Assembly: GCA_949987705.1 (NCBI GenBank)
Contig: OX465281.1
Span: 144,632,876-144,696,875 of the forward strand
Direction: 5' to 3'
Source of the DNA: Thereva unica
Taxonomy: Eukaryota; Arthropoda; Insecta; Diptera; Therevidae
Length of the DNA: 64,000 bases
The notes beneath the pieces are model-generated. The model ran no database searches. It saw nothing but the letters and a program-made list of their open reading frames with translations, and had not been told where the DNA came from. Below, in pieces: positions 11,161 to 21,338 of this stretch; position 1 is the first letter of the stretch, and every line of letters starts with the position of its first letter. The translations under genes and the position numbers were made by a program.

Positions 11161-11853
11161 ATGAATCATTTTTGGACCTATGAACGATCAAGAGAAACGG
11201 TGTGCCAAAAATAAGATCACATCTCTACACAGTTTTATACAGACAGGTGAGTGGCTACGTCGATTTTGGGAGAACGAAAGTCTCACGGAACCCAGGACAG
11301 TCACTAAGGAAGAGCGAGCAAGCGGGGACTTTAATGATAAAACACATCGTCGATGGCAGATATGAGGTGAGACTACCTTTTGTAAACCTAACACAACCTG
11401 AGCTAGGGGAGTCGCACAATGCGGCACTGTCACGGCTCTACAGTATGGAGAGGACACTCAGTAAAAACCCGAAGTATACCTACAAAATGCACAGTGCCTC
11501 AATGAATATCTTAATTTGTCACATATGAGGCCTGTAAACATTTCAGAACAAGGAAGAAGGCACGATGGAGTAACCGGACTGCAGATTGATTACTTTTCAC
11601 ACCACGCTGTGTAGTGCGGGAGAGTGCCACCACCAATCTCCGAGTAGTTTTTGACGCGTCACACCAAACAACAAACGGCCTATCATTAAATGACACTCTA
11701 TTAACTGGTCAAAAGCTTCAAAAAGACCTCATCTCTATCATCATGATAAATGCAAAATGTACCGTCAAATTCAGGTTGCAGAAGAAGATATTCTCTTTCA
11801 ACGTATTCTGTGGCGAAACATTTCCAGCGAACCCGTGCGACATTACGAACTAA
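11161..11853 (+). pseudogene. pol: BEL/Pao reverse transcriptase, N-terminal part
   Basis: Fragments in three frames keep BEL order: LRRFWENESLTEP, then VRLPFV and ELGESHNAALSRLYSMERTL, then HHAVVRESATTNLRVVFDAS and GLSLNDTLLTGQKLQKDL, then MYRQIQVAEED and FQRILWR. These are the linker and fingers/palm start of a BEL RT. At least four frame changes are present. The segment ends exactly at the Harbinger TAA duplication (11851-11853) and continues at 17340. Confidence 0.85.
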
Positions 11854-12093
11854 AGGCTGATTTACAATGCTGCGAGAGTGCGATGCGACGACGAGACGAG
11901 TCTCGCACGCGCTGTCAAAACATTTTCCATAGCATGCTTTGAAATGCCACAGTGTACAATGCAACGTGGTGCGATACTGCGAGACGGCAGGAATTCGAAA
12001 AATTGAAATTTCAACGCAGCGAGATGCGTTGACAGATCTTCTTCTTTTTAGAAAGTCTGACAGAAGTTATTATTGTTCTTATTTTCCAACAAC

Positions 12094-14853
12094 ATGCAGC
12101 GAATTAGCGAGAAAAAAATCGAAAAATTAATCGATTTAATAAAAATAAAACCTGCGCTGTACGACAAAAGGCATGTCAATTATAAAAAAGTACACAGCAA
12201 AGAGCAGTATTGGTTGGAAATTGCAGAAATTTTACAGATAAGTGGTAAGGAATGATTTAGTTTACATGCAATAAAATTGATAAAAAAAATATATTGTTTA
12301 TACATTTCAGTCAATGAGTGCAAAGTTGCATGGCGGTCTTTAAGGGACCAATTTACGAAAAATTGGAAACAAATGAAGGGATCATCAGGAGACGAGGCTG
12401 TTTTTAAAAAAAAAATATAAATATTTTGATAATTTAATGTTTTTAAAAGATTCTATTGAACCGAGAAAGTACGTATTAATAAAATTATCTATTTACATAT
12501 ATATTCACTAGCATAAAACCCGCGTGCCTTGCAACGCCTTTAAAAACTGTTTATTATGTGCAATGTTTATCTTAAAAAAAAACCAACAAAAAAGTCAGCT
12601 GTTATTATCCCTAAAAACGGTTTATTATAGTGCATTTTTTTAATAAATATGGTAAACAAATTACTGCGAATATCACCTCTCCTCAACAAATCTGCAAGTT
12701 TTAAAGTAGATTGGCATGTACATGTCATCAAGAAAAGTGACATTTTAGGGTTTGACGAACGTTCGTTAAGTTTGTTCGCCTATTTACGTGGATGTAAGAA
12801 ATTATGAAGCAATCACAAATGAATATTAAATAAAGTGAATTTCGAGTCATTCATTTCTACGTGATTATAGGGATGCACTGTCAAAATTTCAGCCCTTCAG
12901 CTTCAGAGGTTTGGGTTAACCCCATTTCATCCCCTTAGGGGATGAATTTTGAATACTCGCCTCTTAGTGGAAGTCCATGTCATTATAGGGATGCACTGTC
13001 CAAATTTCAACCCTGTAGTTCCAGTAGTTTGGTAAACCAAACTTTACCCCTTTAGGGGATGAATTTCGAAAAATCGCTTCTTAGTAAATGTCCACGATGC
13101 ACTGTCAAAATTTCAGCCGTTTAGCTCCAGCGGTTTGGCTTAACTCCATTTAACCCCCTTAGGGGATAAATTTCAATCGTCCCTAAGTGGTTGCCCACGT
13201 CATTGTAGTGATGCACGGTCAAAATTAGAGCCCTCCAGCTTCAGCGGTGTGGGTTAATCCCATTTCACCCCATTAGAGGATAAATTTCGAAAAATCGCTT
13301 CTTAGTGGATGTCCACGTCATTAAGGGGATGCACTGTCAAATTTTCAGCCCTATAGCTCCAGCGGTTTGGATAAACCCCATTTCACCCCCTTAGGGGATG
13401 AATTTCGAAAAATCGCTTTATAGTGGATGTCCACTCCATTATAGAGATGCACTGTCCAAATTTCAGCCCTATAGCTTTAGCGGTTTGTAAAAACCCCATT
13501 TCACGCCCTTAGGGGATGAATTTCGAAAAATCGCTCTTTAGTGGATGTAAACGTCATTATAGGGATGCACTGTCAAAATTTCAGCCGTATAGCTTTAGAA
13601 GTTTGTATAAACCCCATTTCACACCCTTAGGGGATGAATTTCGAAAAATCGCTCTTTAGTGGATGTCCACGTCATTATAGGGATGCACTGTCAAAATTTC
13701 AGCCCTATAGCTCCAACGGTTTGGATAAACCCCATTTCACCCCCTTAGGGAATGAATTTCGAAAAATCGCTTTTTAGTGGATGTAAACGTCATTATAGGG
13801 ATGCACTGTCAAACTTTCAGCCCTATAGCTCCAGCGGTTTGGGTAAACCCGCTTAGGGGATGAATTTTGAAAAATCGCTTCTTAGTGGATGTCCACGCCA
13901 TTATAGGGATGCACTGTCAAAATTTCAGCCCTATAGCTCCAAAGGTTTGGATAAACCCCATTTCACCCCCTTAGGGGATGAATTTCGAAAAATCGTTTCT
14001 TAGTGGATGTCCACGCCATTATAGGGATGCACTGTCAAAATTTCAGCCCTATAGCTCCAACGGTTTGGATAAACCCCATTTCACCCCCTTAGGGGATGAA
14101 TTTCGAAAAATCGCTTTTTAGTGAATGTAAACGTCATTATAGGGATGCACTGTCAAAATTTCAGCCCTATAGCTCCAGCGGTTTGGGTAAACCCCATTTC
14201 ACCCCCTTAGGGGATGAATTTCGAAAAATCGCTTCTTAGTGGATGTCCACGCCATTATAGGGATGCACTGTCAAAATTTCAGCCCTATAGCTCCAGCGGT
14301 TTGGATAAACCCCATTTCACCCCCTTAGGGGATGAATTTCAAAAAAGCGTTTCTTAGTGGATGTCCACGCCATTATAGGGATGCACTGTCAAAATTTCAG
14401 CCCTATAGCTCCAACGGTTTGGATAAACCCCATTTCACCCCCTTAGGGGATGAATTTCGAAAAATCGCTTCTTAGTGGATGTCCACGCCATTATAGGGAT
14501 GCACTGTCCAAATTTCAGCCCTATAGCTCCAGCGGTTTGGATAAACCCCATTTCACCCCCTTAGGGGATGAATTTCAAAAAATCGTTTTTTAGTGGATGT
14601 CCACGCCATTATAGGGATGCACAGTCAAAATTTCAGCCCTTTAGCTCTAGCGGTTTAAGTTGTGCGTTGTCTGTCAGTCAGTTACTTTTTATACAATAGA
14701 AAAAAATCCCCTTACAACTTATTGAACCCCATTTCACCCCCTTCAACCCTTTTGTTCTCCATAAAAAGTAGCCTATGTCCGTCTCCAAGGTCTAAACTAT
14801 GTCTGTTGCAAATTTCATCAAAATCGGTTTAGTGGTTTAGGCGTGAAAGCGTA

Positions 14854-14890
<37 letters not shown>

Positions 14891-15333
14891 GTTACTTTCG
14901 CATTTATAATATTAGTAAGGATAATTAAACTAGTGTCTTTTTTAGGACAGCCAGTAATTTTGAAGAACTAAACTATAACGATGCTGCATTTGAGTGGGAT
15001 GAGCTAGATAACTTACCTTCGGTTTCTAACAATAACGTTAGTAATGTTAGCTCTCCACCTGTCACATCTGAGATTTCAACTCCTGTTACACCAGATATTA
15101 CAAGTGTGAGGGCTACGAAACGTAGAAAAGCATCAGAAAATGAGGAATCTTTTCAAGATTTTCTGAAGGAGTTGCTGTCGCAAAACAAAGACGACATCGA
15201 TGAAACGGACAAATTTTTTTTAGTGTTATCATCTATGGTGAAAAAATATAACCTAGATATATCGGACATGACCGATTTACAATGTAAATTAATGTTGTTT
15301 ACAAAAGAAGAATTGGAAGGTTATAGAACCTGA
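12094..15333 (+). CDS. Harbinger MADF-domain DNA-binding protein (three exons, one frameshift)
   Basis: Exons are 12094-12244, 12311-12468 and 14946-15333, with GTAAGG..CAG and GTACGT..TAG introns that keep phase. Exons 1-2 form a MADF domain: KLIDLIKIKPALYD, YWLEIAEIL, then VNECKVAWRSLRDQF. Exon 3 has a Ser/Thr-rich linker, a basic patch (ATKRRK) and a C-terminal helical block (FFLVLSSMVKKYNL) like a BESS-type interaction region. An A10 run at 12406-12415 shifts frame just before the end of the domain; nine A's would keep it open, so this is either one mutation or a homopolymer sequencing error. By family, the protein binds DNA near the ends and brings the transposase into the nucleus. Intron 2 is inflated by a 2.4-kb insertion. 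Confidence 0.85.
12506..14922 (+). mobile_element. Minisatellite-bearing insertion in intron 2 of the MADF gene
   Basis: The segment starts around ACTAGCATAAAACCCGCG. It contains about 16 tandem ~117-bp units and ends with (ACAG)n followed by CATTTATAATATTAGTAAGG. Similar starts and ends (ACTAGC..CCCGCG and ..TTTATAATATTAGTA) are, from memory, common in a dispersed arthropod repeat. No coding capacity was found. Exact ends and target duplication are not determined, so boundaries are good to about 20 bp. Confidence 0.6.
12866..14665 (+). repeat. Tandem array, about 16 units of ~117 bp
   Basis: Units start at GGGATGCACTGTC (for example 13681, 13798, 14142, 14259, 14377, 14495). They run through TTTCAGCCCTATAGCTCC, CCCCTTAGGGGATGAATTTC and GGATGTCCACGCCATTATA. 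Units in the right half are nearly identical; those at the left edge are more divergent and variable in length, as expected if the right part was homogenised more recently. It lies wholly in the intron of the Harbinger gene. Confidence 0.92.
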
Positions 15334-15364
15334 TTTTTTTTAATAATTATTGGAATACCAAAAA

Positions 15365-15690
15365 ATGTGATATACATGTAGATAGGAATACCAGACTGAA
15401 CTTTTTCATTTATAGTTAGAATAAGTAATGAAATGCTGTTTTTTATTTTTTTGGAATTCGAATTTGACTTGAAGTTTTGTGATATTTATGTAGATAGGAA
15501 TACCAGACTGAACTTTTTCATTTATAATTAGAGTAAGTAATGAAATGTTGTTTTTTATTTTTTGTAATTCAAATTCGACTTGAAGTTTTGTGATATTTAT
15601 GTAAATAGCAATACCAAACTGAACTTTTTTATTTATAGTTAGAGTAAGTAATAAAATGTTTTTTTTTAATATCTACATTGTCATAATAAT
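15365..15690. repeat. Three-copy ~112-bp direct repeat between the convergent Harbinger genes
   Basis: The block GGAATACCAGACTGAAC and the following TTTATA-TTAGA-TAAGTAATGAAATG recur at about 15385, 15497 and 15609. They lie 3' of the MADF gene and 3' of the transposase gene, so they fall in the shared terminator region. Confidence 0.8.
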
Positions 15691-15770
15691 TTATCGGAAT
15701 TCGAACAATTAATGAAACCAAATAAAAATTATTTCAAGGTCATATTATTTTTTTTAATTTCTTCTATTTA

Positions 15771-17055
15771 TTATATATCATTACACAAATAAAGACATAA
15801 TTCTTCGCGTAAGTTATAAGCTTCTCGAGTGGCATTGTGGCTTGTGGAAGCACGAATTCCATGCATATGTGGGTATTGTTGCCTCCAATCTCCTTCAACA
15901 AGGTTTTCATCCATTGGCCTGTCAACATAATTCTGTGGACAGTATGCTGCACATTTATTTCTCATTAAAAAGTTGTGTAAAACAACAGTTGCTTTTATTA
16001 TCTTATCAACGTTTTGTGGTAATGCATGAATATCATTGCGTAACACTCTCCATCTTGCTGACAATACACCGAACGTATTTTCGATAGTAACACGGGCATG
16101 GGAAATACGTTTATTAAAATTATGTTGTTCTGGTGATAAATTACCCGGGAAAGGTCGCATCAAATTTTTTCGTAATGGAAAGGCATTGTCTCCTACGAAA
16201 AAATAGGGGAATGATATATTCGAATTTTCCAACATGGAGGATTGTGGTATATCTAGCTTATTTTGTAGTAATTGCTTTCCAAAAACGCTTTCAGCTAAAA
16301 TTCCTCCATCACTTTGGCTGCCGTAAGCGCCAATGTCAACCATAGTGAAACAGTAGTTAGCATCGCAAGTTGCGAGGAGGACAATGCTGTGTCGTCCCTT
16401 ATAATTAAAAAACTGCGAGCCTGCATTAGGAGGGCAAACGATATTCACGTGCTTCCCATCCAAAGCTCCAATACAGTTTGGCAGCCGCCACCGACTTCTG
16501 TATCCCTCAGCAATACGTAGCCATTCTTGGTAGTCTGGGGCAGCTAAATAAATGCAGCTTAGTTCGGACCACAGAGCATCGCAGGTTTCGTATACTATCT
16601 TTCCAAATATTGATGTACTCATCCTAAATTTTAAACAATAAATTCTTCGAGGTCCTCCATGCGCTAAATACCTGAAACGCAAAGATGAAATAAAATAAAT
16701 ACACTGCATATAAATATACTCGTAATATTTACACTAATGTTATAAATAAACGGCACTCTGGTGAAATTGGTTTCCGTAGAGATGACTTTTCTAATTTGAA
16801 GCGAACAAAGGCCAAAATAACATCAAATTGTTCGCTGCTCATCCTGGTAACTTTGATAAACATCTCAGGGTCCTTTTCCTTTAATATATAAAACGTACTT
16901 TCAAAGTACCCTAGTGTATCTCGGTCTTCGTAAGCCGGCCTAACCCACCATCTTCTTTTTTTCTTTAATTTTTGTTTATGCAAGTTTTTATACGCTAAGA
17001 AGGCTTCTGTAGCGTAAAAAAGGGTTTTTCTTTTTCTTGAAAAAGTCATTTTCAT
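15771..17055 (-). CDS. PIF/Harbinger DDE transposase (two exons, apparently intact)
   Basis: Exon 1 is 17055-16733 and exon 2 is 16671-15771, with a 61-bp intron (GTAAAT..TTTCAG). The join is in phase and yields 407 residues. The N-terminal part has the helical stretch RWWVRPAYEDRDTLGYFESTF and MFIKVTRMSSEQFDVIL. The DDE_Tnp_4-type core includes NCIGALDGKHV (first D), PYFFVGDNAFPL (second D) and HARVTIENTFGVLSARW (E), with LHNFLM near the end. Length and motif order are normal for the superfamily. It cuts and pastes the element with the MADF partner. No stop or frameshift was seen. Confidence 0.92.
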
Positions 17056-17339
17056 TATCTATAGAAATAATTAACATTTGTATTAATATGAAATACTAAA
17101 TATAGAAAAATATGGTGTTACTTTTATATAATGTTTGTTTTTATAGATCTTTTGTTGTATTTGACTTCAAATGTTAAATTTATCAGCACAACTGTCATAA
17201 TTGGAAATTTGACATAATGAAGTCGGCTCACAATCGCATTGTTGTAAATTGAACGCGTTTTTGCAGCGAGAGCAAGTCTCGCCCGTCAACTCGTCTCGTC
17301 GTCGCATCGCACTCTCGCAACATTGTAAATCAGCCTTAA

Positions 17340-18200
17340 CGACCGTAACATTCGGAACTTCTTGAGCACCATATTTGGCCATCAAGGCGTTAGGACAACT
17401 TGCCCACGATGAGTGTAACGACTTTCCACTTGCTTATCCGGTGATGCTCAACGATATTTATGTTAATGACGTCATGCCTGGGGCTGACACCGAAGCCGAG
17501 GCGATAGCAATCCAAGAACAATTACGAACTATGCTTTCTCGCGGTGGTTTCCATTTACGTAAATGGGCTGACAATAGTAATCCGTTGCTACAATGAATAC
17601 CCGAAAATGACAGAGAAACCAAGGACTTGTGCACCATTAATGAGGACGATTCTATCAAGGCCTTAAGACTCTACTGGAATCCGAAGGATGATTGTTTCAC
17701 TTTCAAGGTGTCTATAAAGTATAAACATTTGCAGTTGACCAAACGCAGCCTCCTATCACAAATCGCACAGCTGTTCGACCCCATTGGATGGCTGGTACCA
17801 ATCGTAATCTTAGCAAAAATCATGATTCAACAACTGTGGGTTAGCTGGAAGTGCCTGGGATCACCCTGTACCCTGATATATTTCTCTTCAGTGGCAGAAA
17901 TTAAAATCCGAACTGCACTTATTAGGATCCTTTGAAATCCCTTGGTGGATTGGCATGAAGACAGACGTCAAGAAGATTCAACTTCACGGTTTCTGCGACG
18001 CATCTATAACTGCATATTGCGCAGTAGTATACATTCGAACAGTAAGCAAAGACGATGAAATTAAGGTAATGATGCCACTTAGCACTAATAGAACTGATTA
18101 GGAACGCTCAAGCGGAGACGTTCCCATTAGAAGTCACACGCCTCACGAATCATAAACCCATCTCACCTAAAAGCTCTCTCATAACGTTAACCCCCTTTTT
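17340..18200 (+). pseudogene. pol: BEL/Pao reverse transcriptase C-terminal part and RNase H start
   Basis: This continues the RT interrupted at 11853: IKALGQLAHDE, FPLAYPVMLNDIYVNDVMPG, EQLRTMLSRGGFHLRKWADN, then SLLSQIAQLFDPIGWLVPIV. The catalytic motif reads YVND; BEL elements normally have YVDD, so a metal-binding Asp is lost. A stop follows TFGTS just after the junction. HGFCDASITAYCAVVYIRT at about 17985 is the RNase H beginning. Frame changes occur throughout. Confidence 0.85.
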
Positions 18201-18560
18201 ATGGCAAGACCGATTACTCAGAGTTGGCGGCCGTCTTTATCATACAGATTTAAACTTCAATGCAAAACATCCGATCATTCTACACACCAAACACCACTTA
18301 ACACGTGTCATCAAGCACTTGGTGACGTTACAAGGAGGTCCACAATAAATGGCAGCATACTTGAAGCGAACATATTGGATCCCACACGCTCGAAATACAC
18401 TTCGTCAGGTTGTTCATGAATGCATCACTTGTTTCAGATACAAGAAAACCAGTACCTTTCAATTAATGGGAAACTTACCTAAACCGCGTTTTTTGACTCC
18501 CTTCTCGCTCCACCGGAGCCAAATCTTCTGGATGTCAAAATACACATGTTAACTCGCTGG
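18201..18560 (+). pseudogene. BEL/Pao integrase zinc-binding domain remnant
   Basis: Fragments around 18275-18475 include an HTL..VIKHLVTLQGG-like run and MAAYLKRTYWIPHARNTLRQ, then VVHECITCFRYKK (CX2C). Together these form the H2C2 zinc-binding domain that precedes the integrase core. The DDE core itself is not recognisable after 18550 and appears deleted. Confidence 0.75.
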
Positions 18561-18639
18561 CAATACTTACAACGTCTAGTCCATCAGATGTGGAAAAATT
18601 GGTCCTAAAAATATATTTCAAGACTCCAAGAACGACCCA

Positions 18640-18790
18640 AGTGAACACAGCAACAGGAAAACCTAAGGATTGGTAACATTGTTTTAATCAAGGATGACAG
18701 GCTTCATGATAAGCTAATTAGGGTGGTGGCAGTCAGAACAAAATCAGGAACCCTAAAAAGGCCTGTAACTAAGCTTGCCTTACTACCTAT
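18640..18790 (+). pseudogene. BEL/Pao C-terminal DUF5641-like segment
   Basis: The forward frame reads LRIGNIVLIKDDRL, then IRVVAVRTKSGTLKRP and VTKLALLPI. This is the conserved C-terminal block (V.VR...G...RPV.KL..L) of BEL polyproteins. It directly follows the degraded integrase and ends shortly before the Helentron-like end at 18845. Confidence 0.8.
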
Positions 18791-18844
18791 TTCTGACAAT
18801 AATGACCATATCAATAACTATAATAGTGATAATAATAAGAATAA

Positions 18845-19451
18845 CTAGTTGGGATGTGGGTTTGACCCTTTCGGTGTGCACGATTAACTTCCCAGTTTGA
18901 TGAACGTAGACGGAATAAACAGACTTCTTTCAAAATAGTAATATGTTTAGCAATAGTGGAAAATTGACTAGTATCAGAACTGGTGACAAAGTAATCCTGA
19001 GAGAAGCTGGTTAAAATATCTATAATAGGGGTTAATCGAAAAGATTTTTCTAGGGAATTTTTTTTTTCTCGAACGTTAGCAAACAAACATTTCCTTGGTA
19101 CTTCGAGGGCCGCTGATAAACTGGGAAGAGAATAACTTCATTTGGAAACTCTAAAGCTTTCCAGAGATAGCACTTGTCAGGCTTGACAAAAAGAGCAACT
19201 TTATCGGTAACTAATAGAAATCCCGGGATAAACCGCAATTTCCTAAAACTGTATCACGCGTAGAAAACAATTCCCCGCCAAAAAAGTGCTGATCAAAGGT
19301 TTGAAAAATTCATGGTGTTTGTAAAAGGGAAGGAAATTTTTGCACAATTTTTAACGGTTGTCGGATTTTGACAAGCGATGTTTTGTTGGAAGGCTATCGC
19401 TGTGCACAGTCCAATAAGATCACTTCGTTTTGATCGGGTCTCATTCCATCG
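18845..19451 (-). mobile_element. Helentron-like element F, 3' part
   Basis: On the minus strand it ends ...CAAACCCACATCCCAACTAG at 18845, with ACTGGGAAGTT and the hairpin just inside. Its interior (CGCTGTGCA..., GACAACCGTTAAAAATTGTG-like text) matches elements C and E, not A, B and D. The 5' half with the tandem units is missing: similarity stops at about 19451 where Tc1 sequence begins. Confidence 0.75.
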
Positions 19452-19625
19452 AGATGGTCGTCGGTACAGTCGGACCTGTAAGCTTCATCGGATTTCCTGA
19501 CAACGCGAGAGGATATGCTATCGAATTGCAGTTCAAACCAAGACTCGTCGCTCCATATAATGGATTGCCACTGCCTAGGTGTCCAATTTAAATGTTTTTT
19601 CGCGAAGTCTAATGGCATCTTCTTC
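19452..19625 (-). pseudogene. Tc1/mariner transposase fragment (first catalytic Asp region), inverted
   Basis: The minus strand encodes MPLDFAKKHLNWTPRQWQSI, then IWSDESWFEL. This is the Tc1-type block W..IIWSDES.FEL with the first catalytic Asp. The fragment points away from the rest of the transposase at 19740-20290, so the gene was broken and half of it inverted. Confidence 0.85.
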
Positions 19626-19739
19626 TAGCGCCCCGTCAAAAAGAGTTTGTCTTTTGGCTAATAATTTCAAAGATAAGAATTAGCGATGCCGTAACGAACA
19701 TAATCAAATGCAAACATAGCTTATTAAATCCAAGTACCC

Positions 19740-20340
19740 TTCATCAGTAATGGTGTGGGGATGAATGTCCGCAAGGGGTACAGGAGAGTTTCACATTATT
19801 GATAGTACTGTCAATGCTGTGAAATATCAGAATAACTTAGAAAATGCACTGCTACCCTCAATTGTAGCTTTGCAGTCTCCTGAAGAGGAGTATGTTTTCC
19901 AACAGGATGGTGCCTCCTGTCACACAGCCAAGAGTACCAAGGTTTAGCTTGCTGCCAAAAACATCCCCACGCTGGACTGGCCTTCCAACAGTTCAAATTT
20001 GTCAACCATAGAATCCTTATGGGGAGAAATGAAGAAAATTCTTAAGAATGAACTCGTTAGGACTGTGGAAAGCCTGAAACCCACTCTAAGGGACTCCTGG
20101 ATTTCCATCACACCACAGGAATGCGAAAATTTTGTCGCCACGATACCACGAAGGATATCCGATGTTATCAAGTCCAAGGGCGCCGTTATAAAGTGGCTAA
20201 AACTGCAGTGGGCGAACTATTTTGATACGAAAAATCGTTGGGCGAACTATTATGATATGGAAATTAATTTTTGTTTTGTTTATTATTTTACTATTGTTAA
20301 ACATATCCGAACCGAATAAAGAATATTTTATTTGTTATAC
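19740..20340 (+). pseudogene. Tc1/mariner transposase, C-terminal two-thirds
   Basis: The forward frame has SSVMVWG, EYVFQQDGASCHTAKSTKV (second Asp), then DWPSNSSNLSTIESLW (the third acidic position, normally SPDLNPIE). A TAG interrupts it at 19945-19947. The usual 34-residue spacing between the second Asp and Glu is plausible. Repeats GGGCGAACTATT at 20210-20255 and GGTCGAACTATTCTGG at about 20440 look like transposon end sequences. Inactive because of the stop and the inverted N-terminal half. Confidence 0.85.
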
Positions 20341-20464
20341 AATAACTATTATTTTTCATTCATAAAACTATCTAATCACCCCTTCAGGTAACGGTCTAAT
20401 TCTTTCAGAATTATTTTTACCATCGTTCAAAAACGTTTGGTCGAACTATTCTGGTAAGGGGTTG

Positions 20465-20511
20465 TATATCGCTTATGGTATTCTACTTGTAATACCCTTT
20501 CAATTGATACC
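20465..20511 (-). repeat. R3 repeat fragment (left of Gypsy insertion)
   Basis: The sequence CGCTTATGGTATTCTACTTG and TACCCTTTCAATTGATAC is the inverse of the satellite unit found at 39-49 kb. It continues at 25590 beyond the Gypsy element. Confidence 0.75.
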
Positions 20512-21008
20512 TGTAGCGGTTGCTACTTGTTATTATTTTATGTTCGTTGCTACTTGTTATTAATTTATGTTCGTTATTGTAGCAAGTTTATTCTACACTC
20601 AATTCAGTTCCTATACTAGTAACTTTTTAGTACCGTGTTTTTAATACGTCAAAATTATATTTTCACTTCTACTAACAAATACACTTTAGGAATATTGAAT
20701 CAGATATCACATACGCAGACACTGAACACATAAACGATTTTCAAAAACATAGACACACAAAAAGTTGTCATGTAAAATAAAAATAAAAATGTATTAGTAG
20801 TAGTTAGAATTTTGAATTATTCAAATCTCTTTATTCAAGTCGATTTGCTTTTATGTAACAATTTGTAAAAGTTTTAAAGTTTTAATATAAAATAAAATAT
20901 TGAGAGTTTCAAATAAAATTATCTAAAGATTTACAAATAAATGAAGTGATCAATTTTTAATTAATAATTTGTGGGATTTAAAAATAATATTATCCCATCA
21001 ACACTTCA
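20512..21008 (+). repeat. 5' LTR of the CsRn1-like Gypsy
   Basis: It starts TGTAGCGGTTGCTACTTG and ends CCCATCAACACTTCA, 497 bp. It is the same as 25104-25589 except for three substitutions and an 11-bp segment near 20645 that the 3' copy lacks. It contains a direct repeat, TTGCTACTTGTTATTA-TTTATGTTCG, at its start. A TATA-like AATATAAAATAAAAT lies near 20886. Confidence 0.93.
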
Positions 21009-21011
21009 TAC

Positions 21012-21024
21012 TGATGACCCCGAA
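21012..21024 (+). promoter_or_regulatory. Primer-binding site, tRNA-Trp type
   Basis: TGATGACCCCGA lies four bases after the LTR. The 3' end of tRNA-Trp is complementary to TGGTGACCCCGA, one mismatch. tRNA-Trp priming is characteristic of the CsRn1/Kabuki group by recalled knowledge. Confidence 0.65.
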
Positions 21025-21338
21025 AAATAACTTAATTTCAAGAAAGAAGAATTTAATTTTAAGAAAGAAAAATTTAATTTGAAGAAAGAAGAATTTAATT
21101 TGAAGAAAGAAGAAAGAAAATAAAATTTTTTAGAAGAAATTTTGAAGAAAGAAGATAGAAGAAACCTCAAGAATCCAATTCAAGACAGAAAATTTTAAAT
21201 TTTTTTTGAAAAGGGAAGTCAATTTTAATTAAATTAAATATTTTTCCTTTAAATTTAATCTTAATTAAATTAAATATTTTTCTTTTAATTTTTCTAAAAA
21301 TATTGTACAAAATAATACTTCAAACATAAAACTTACCT

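Larger units (their letters stand above)
11854..17336. mobile_element. PIF/Harbinger DNA transposon, 5483 bp, nearly complete
   Basis: The ends AGGCTGATTTACAATG (11854) and its inverse (to 17336) extend to a 48-bp terminal inverted repeat with one mismatch. A TAA duplication flanks it (11851-11853, 17337-17339), the TWA target typical of PIF/Harbinger. It carries both proteins of the superfamily, pointing toward each other: a MADF/Myb-like DNA-binding protein on + and a DDE transposase on -. The only coding lesion seen is one extra A in an A10 run of the MADF gene. It interrupts the BEL RT. Confidence 0.93.
6793..18830 (+). mobile_element. Degenerate BEL/Pao LTR retrotransposon, split by two later insertions
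   Basis: Gag, protease, RT/RNase H, integrase zinc-binding and DUF5641-like segments occur in BEL order on one strand at 6793-7105, 10063-11853 and 17337-18790. Removing the element at 7106-10062 joins gag in frame. Removing the Harbinger at 11854-17336 (with one TAA copy) joins RT in frame. The BEL copy is therefore older than both. No LTRs were found: the left flank is an RTE fragment and the right end is cut by a Helentron-like element at 18845. Most of RNase H and the integrase core are missing or scrambled. Confidence 0.85.

Noticed and set aside
12866..14665. CRISPR-like or regulatory array
   Set aside because: The repeats are ~117 bp, contiguous without unique spacers, in a eukaryotic intron: a minisatellite.
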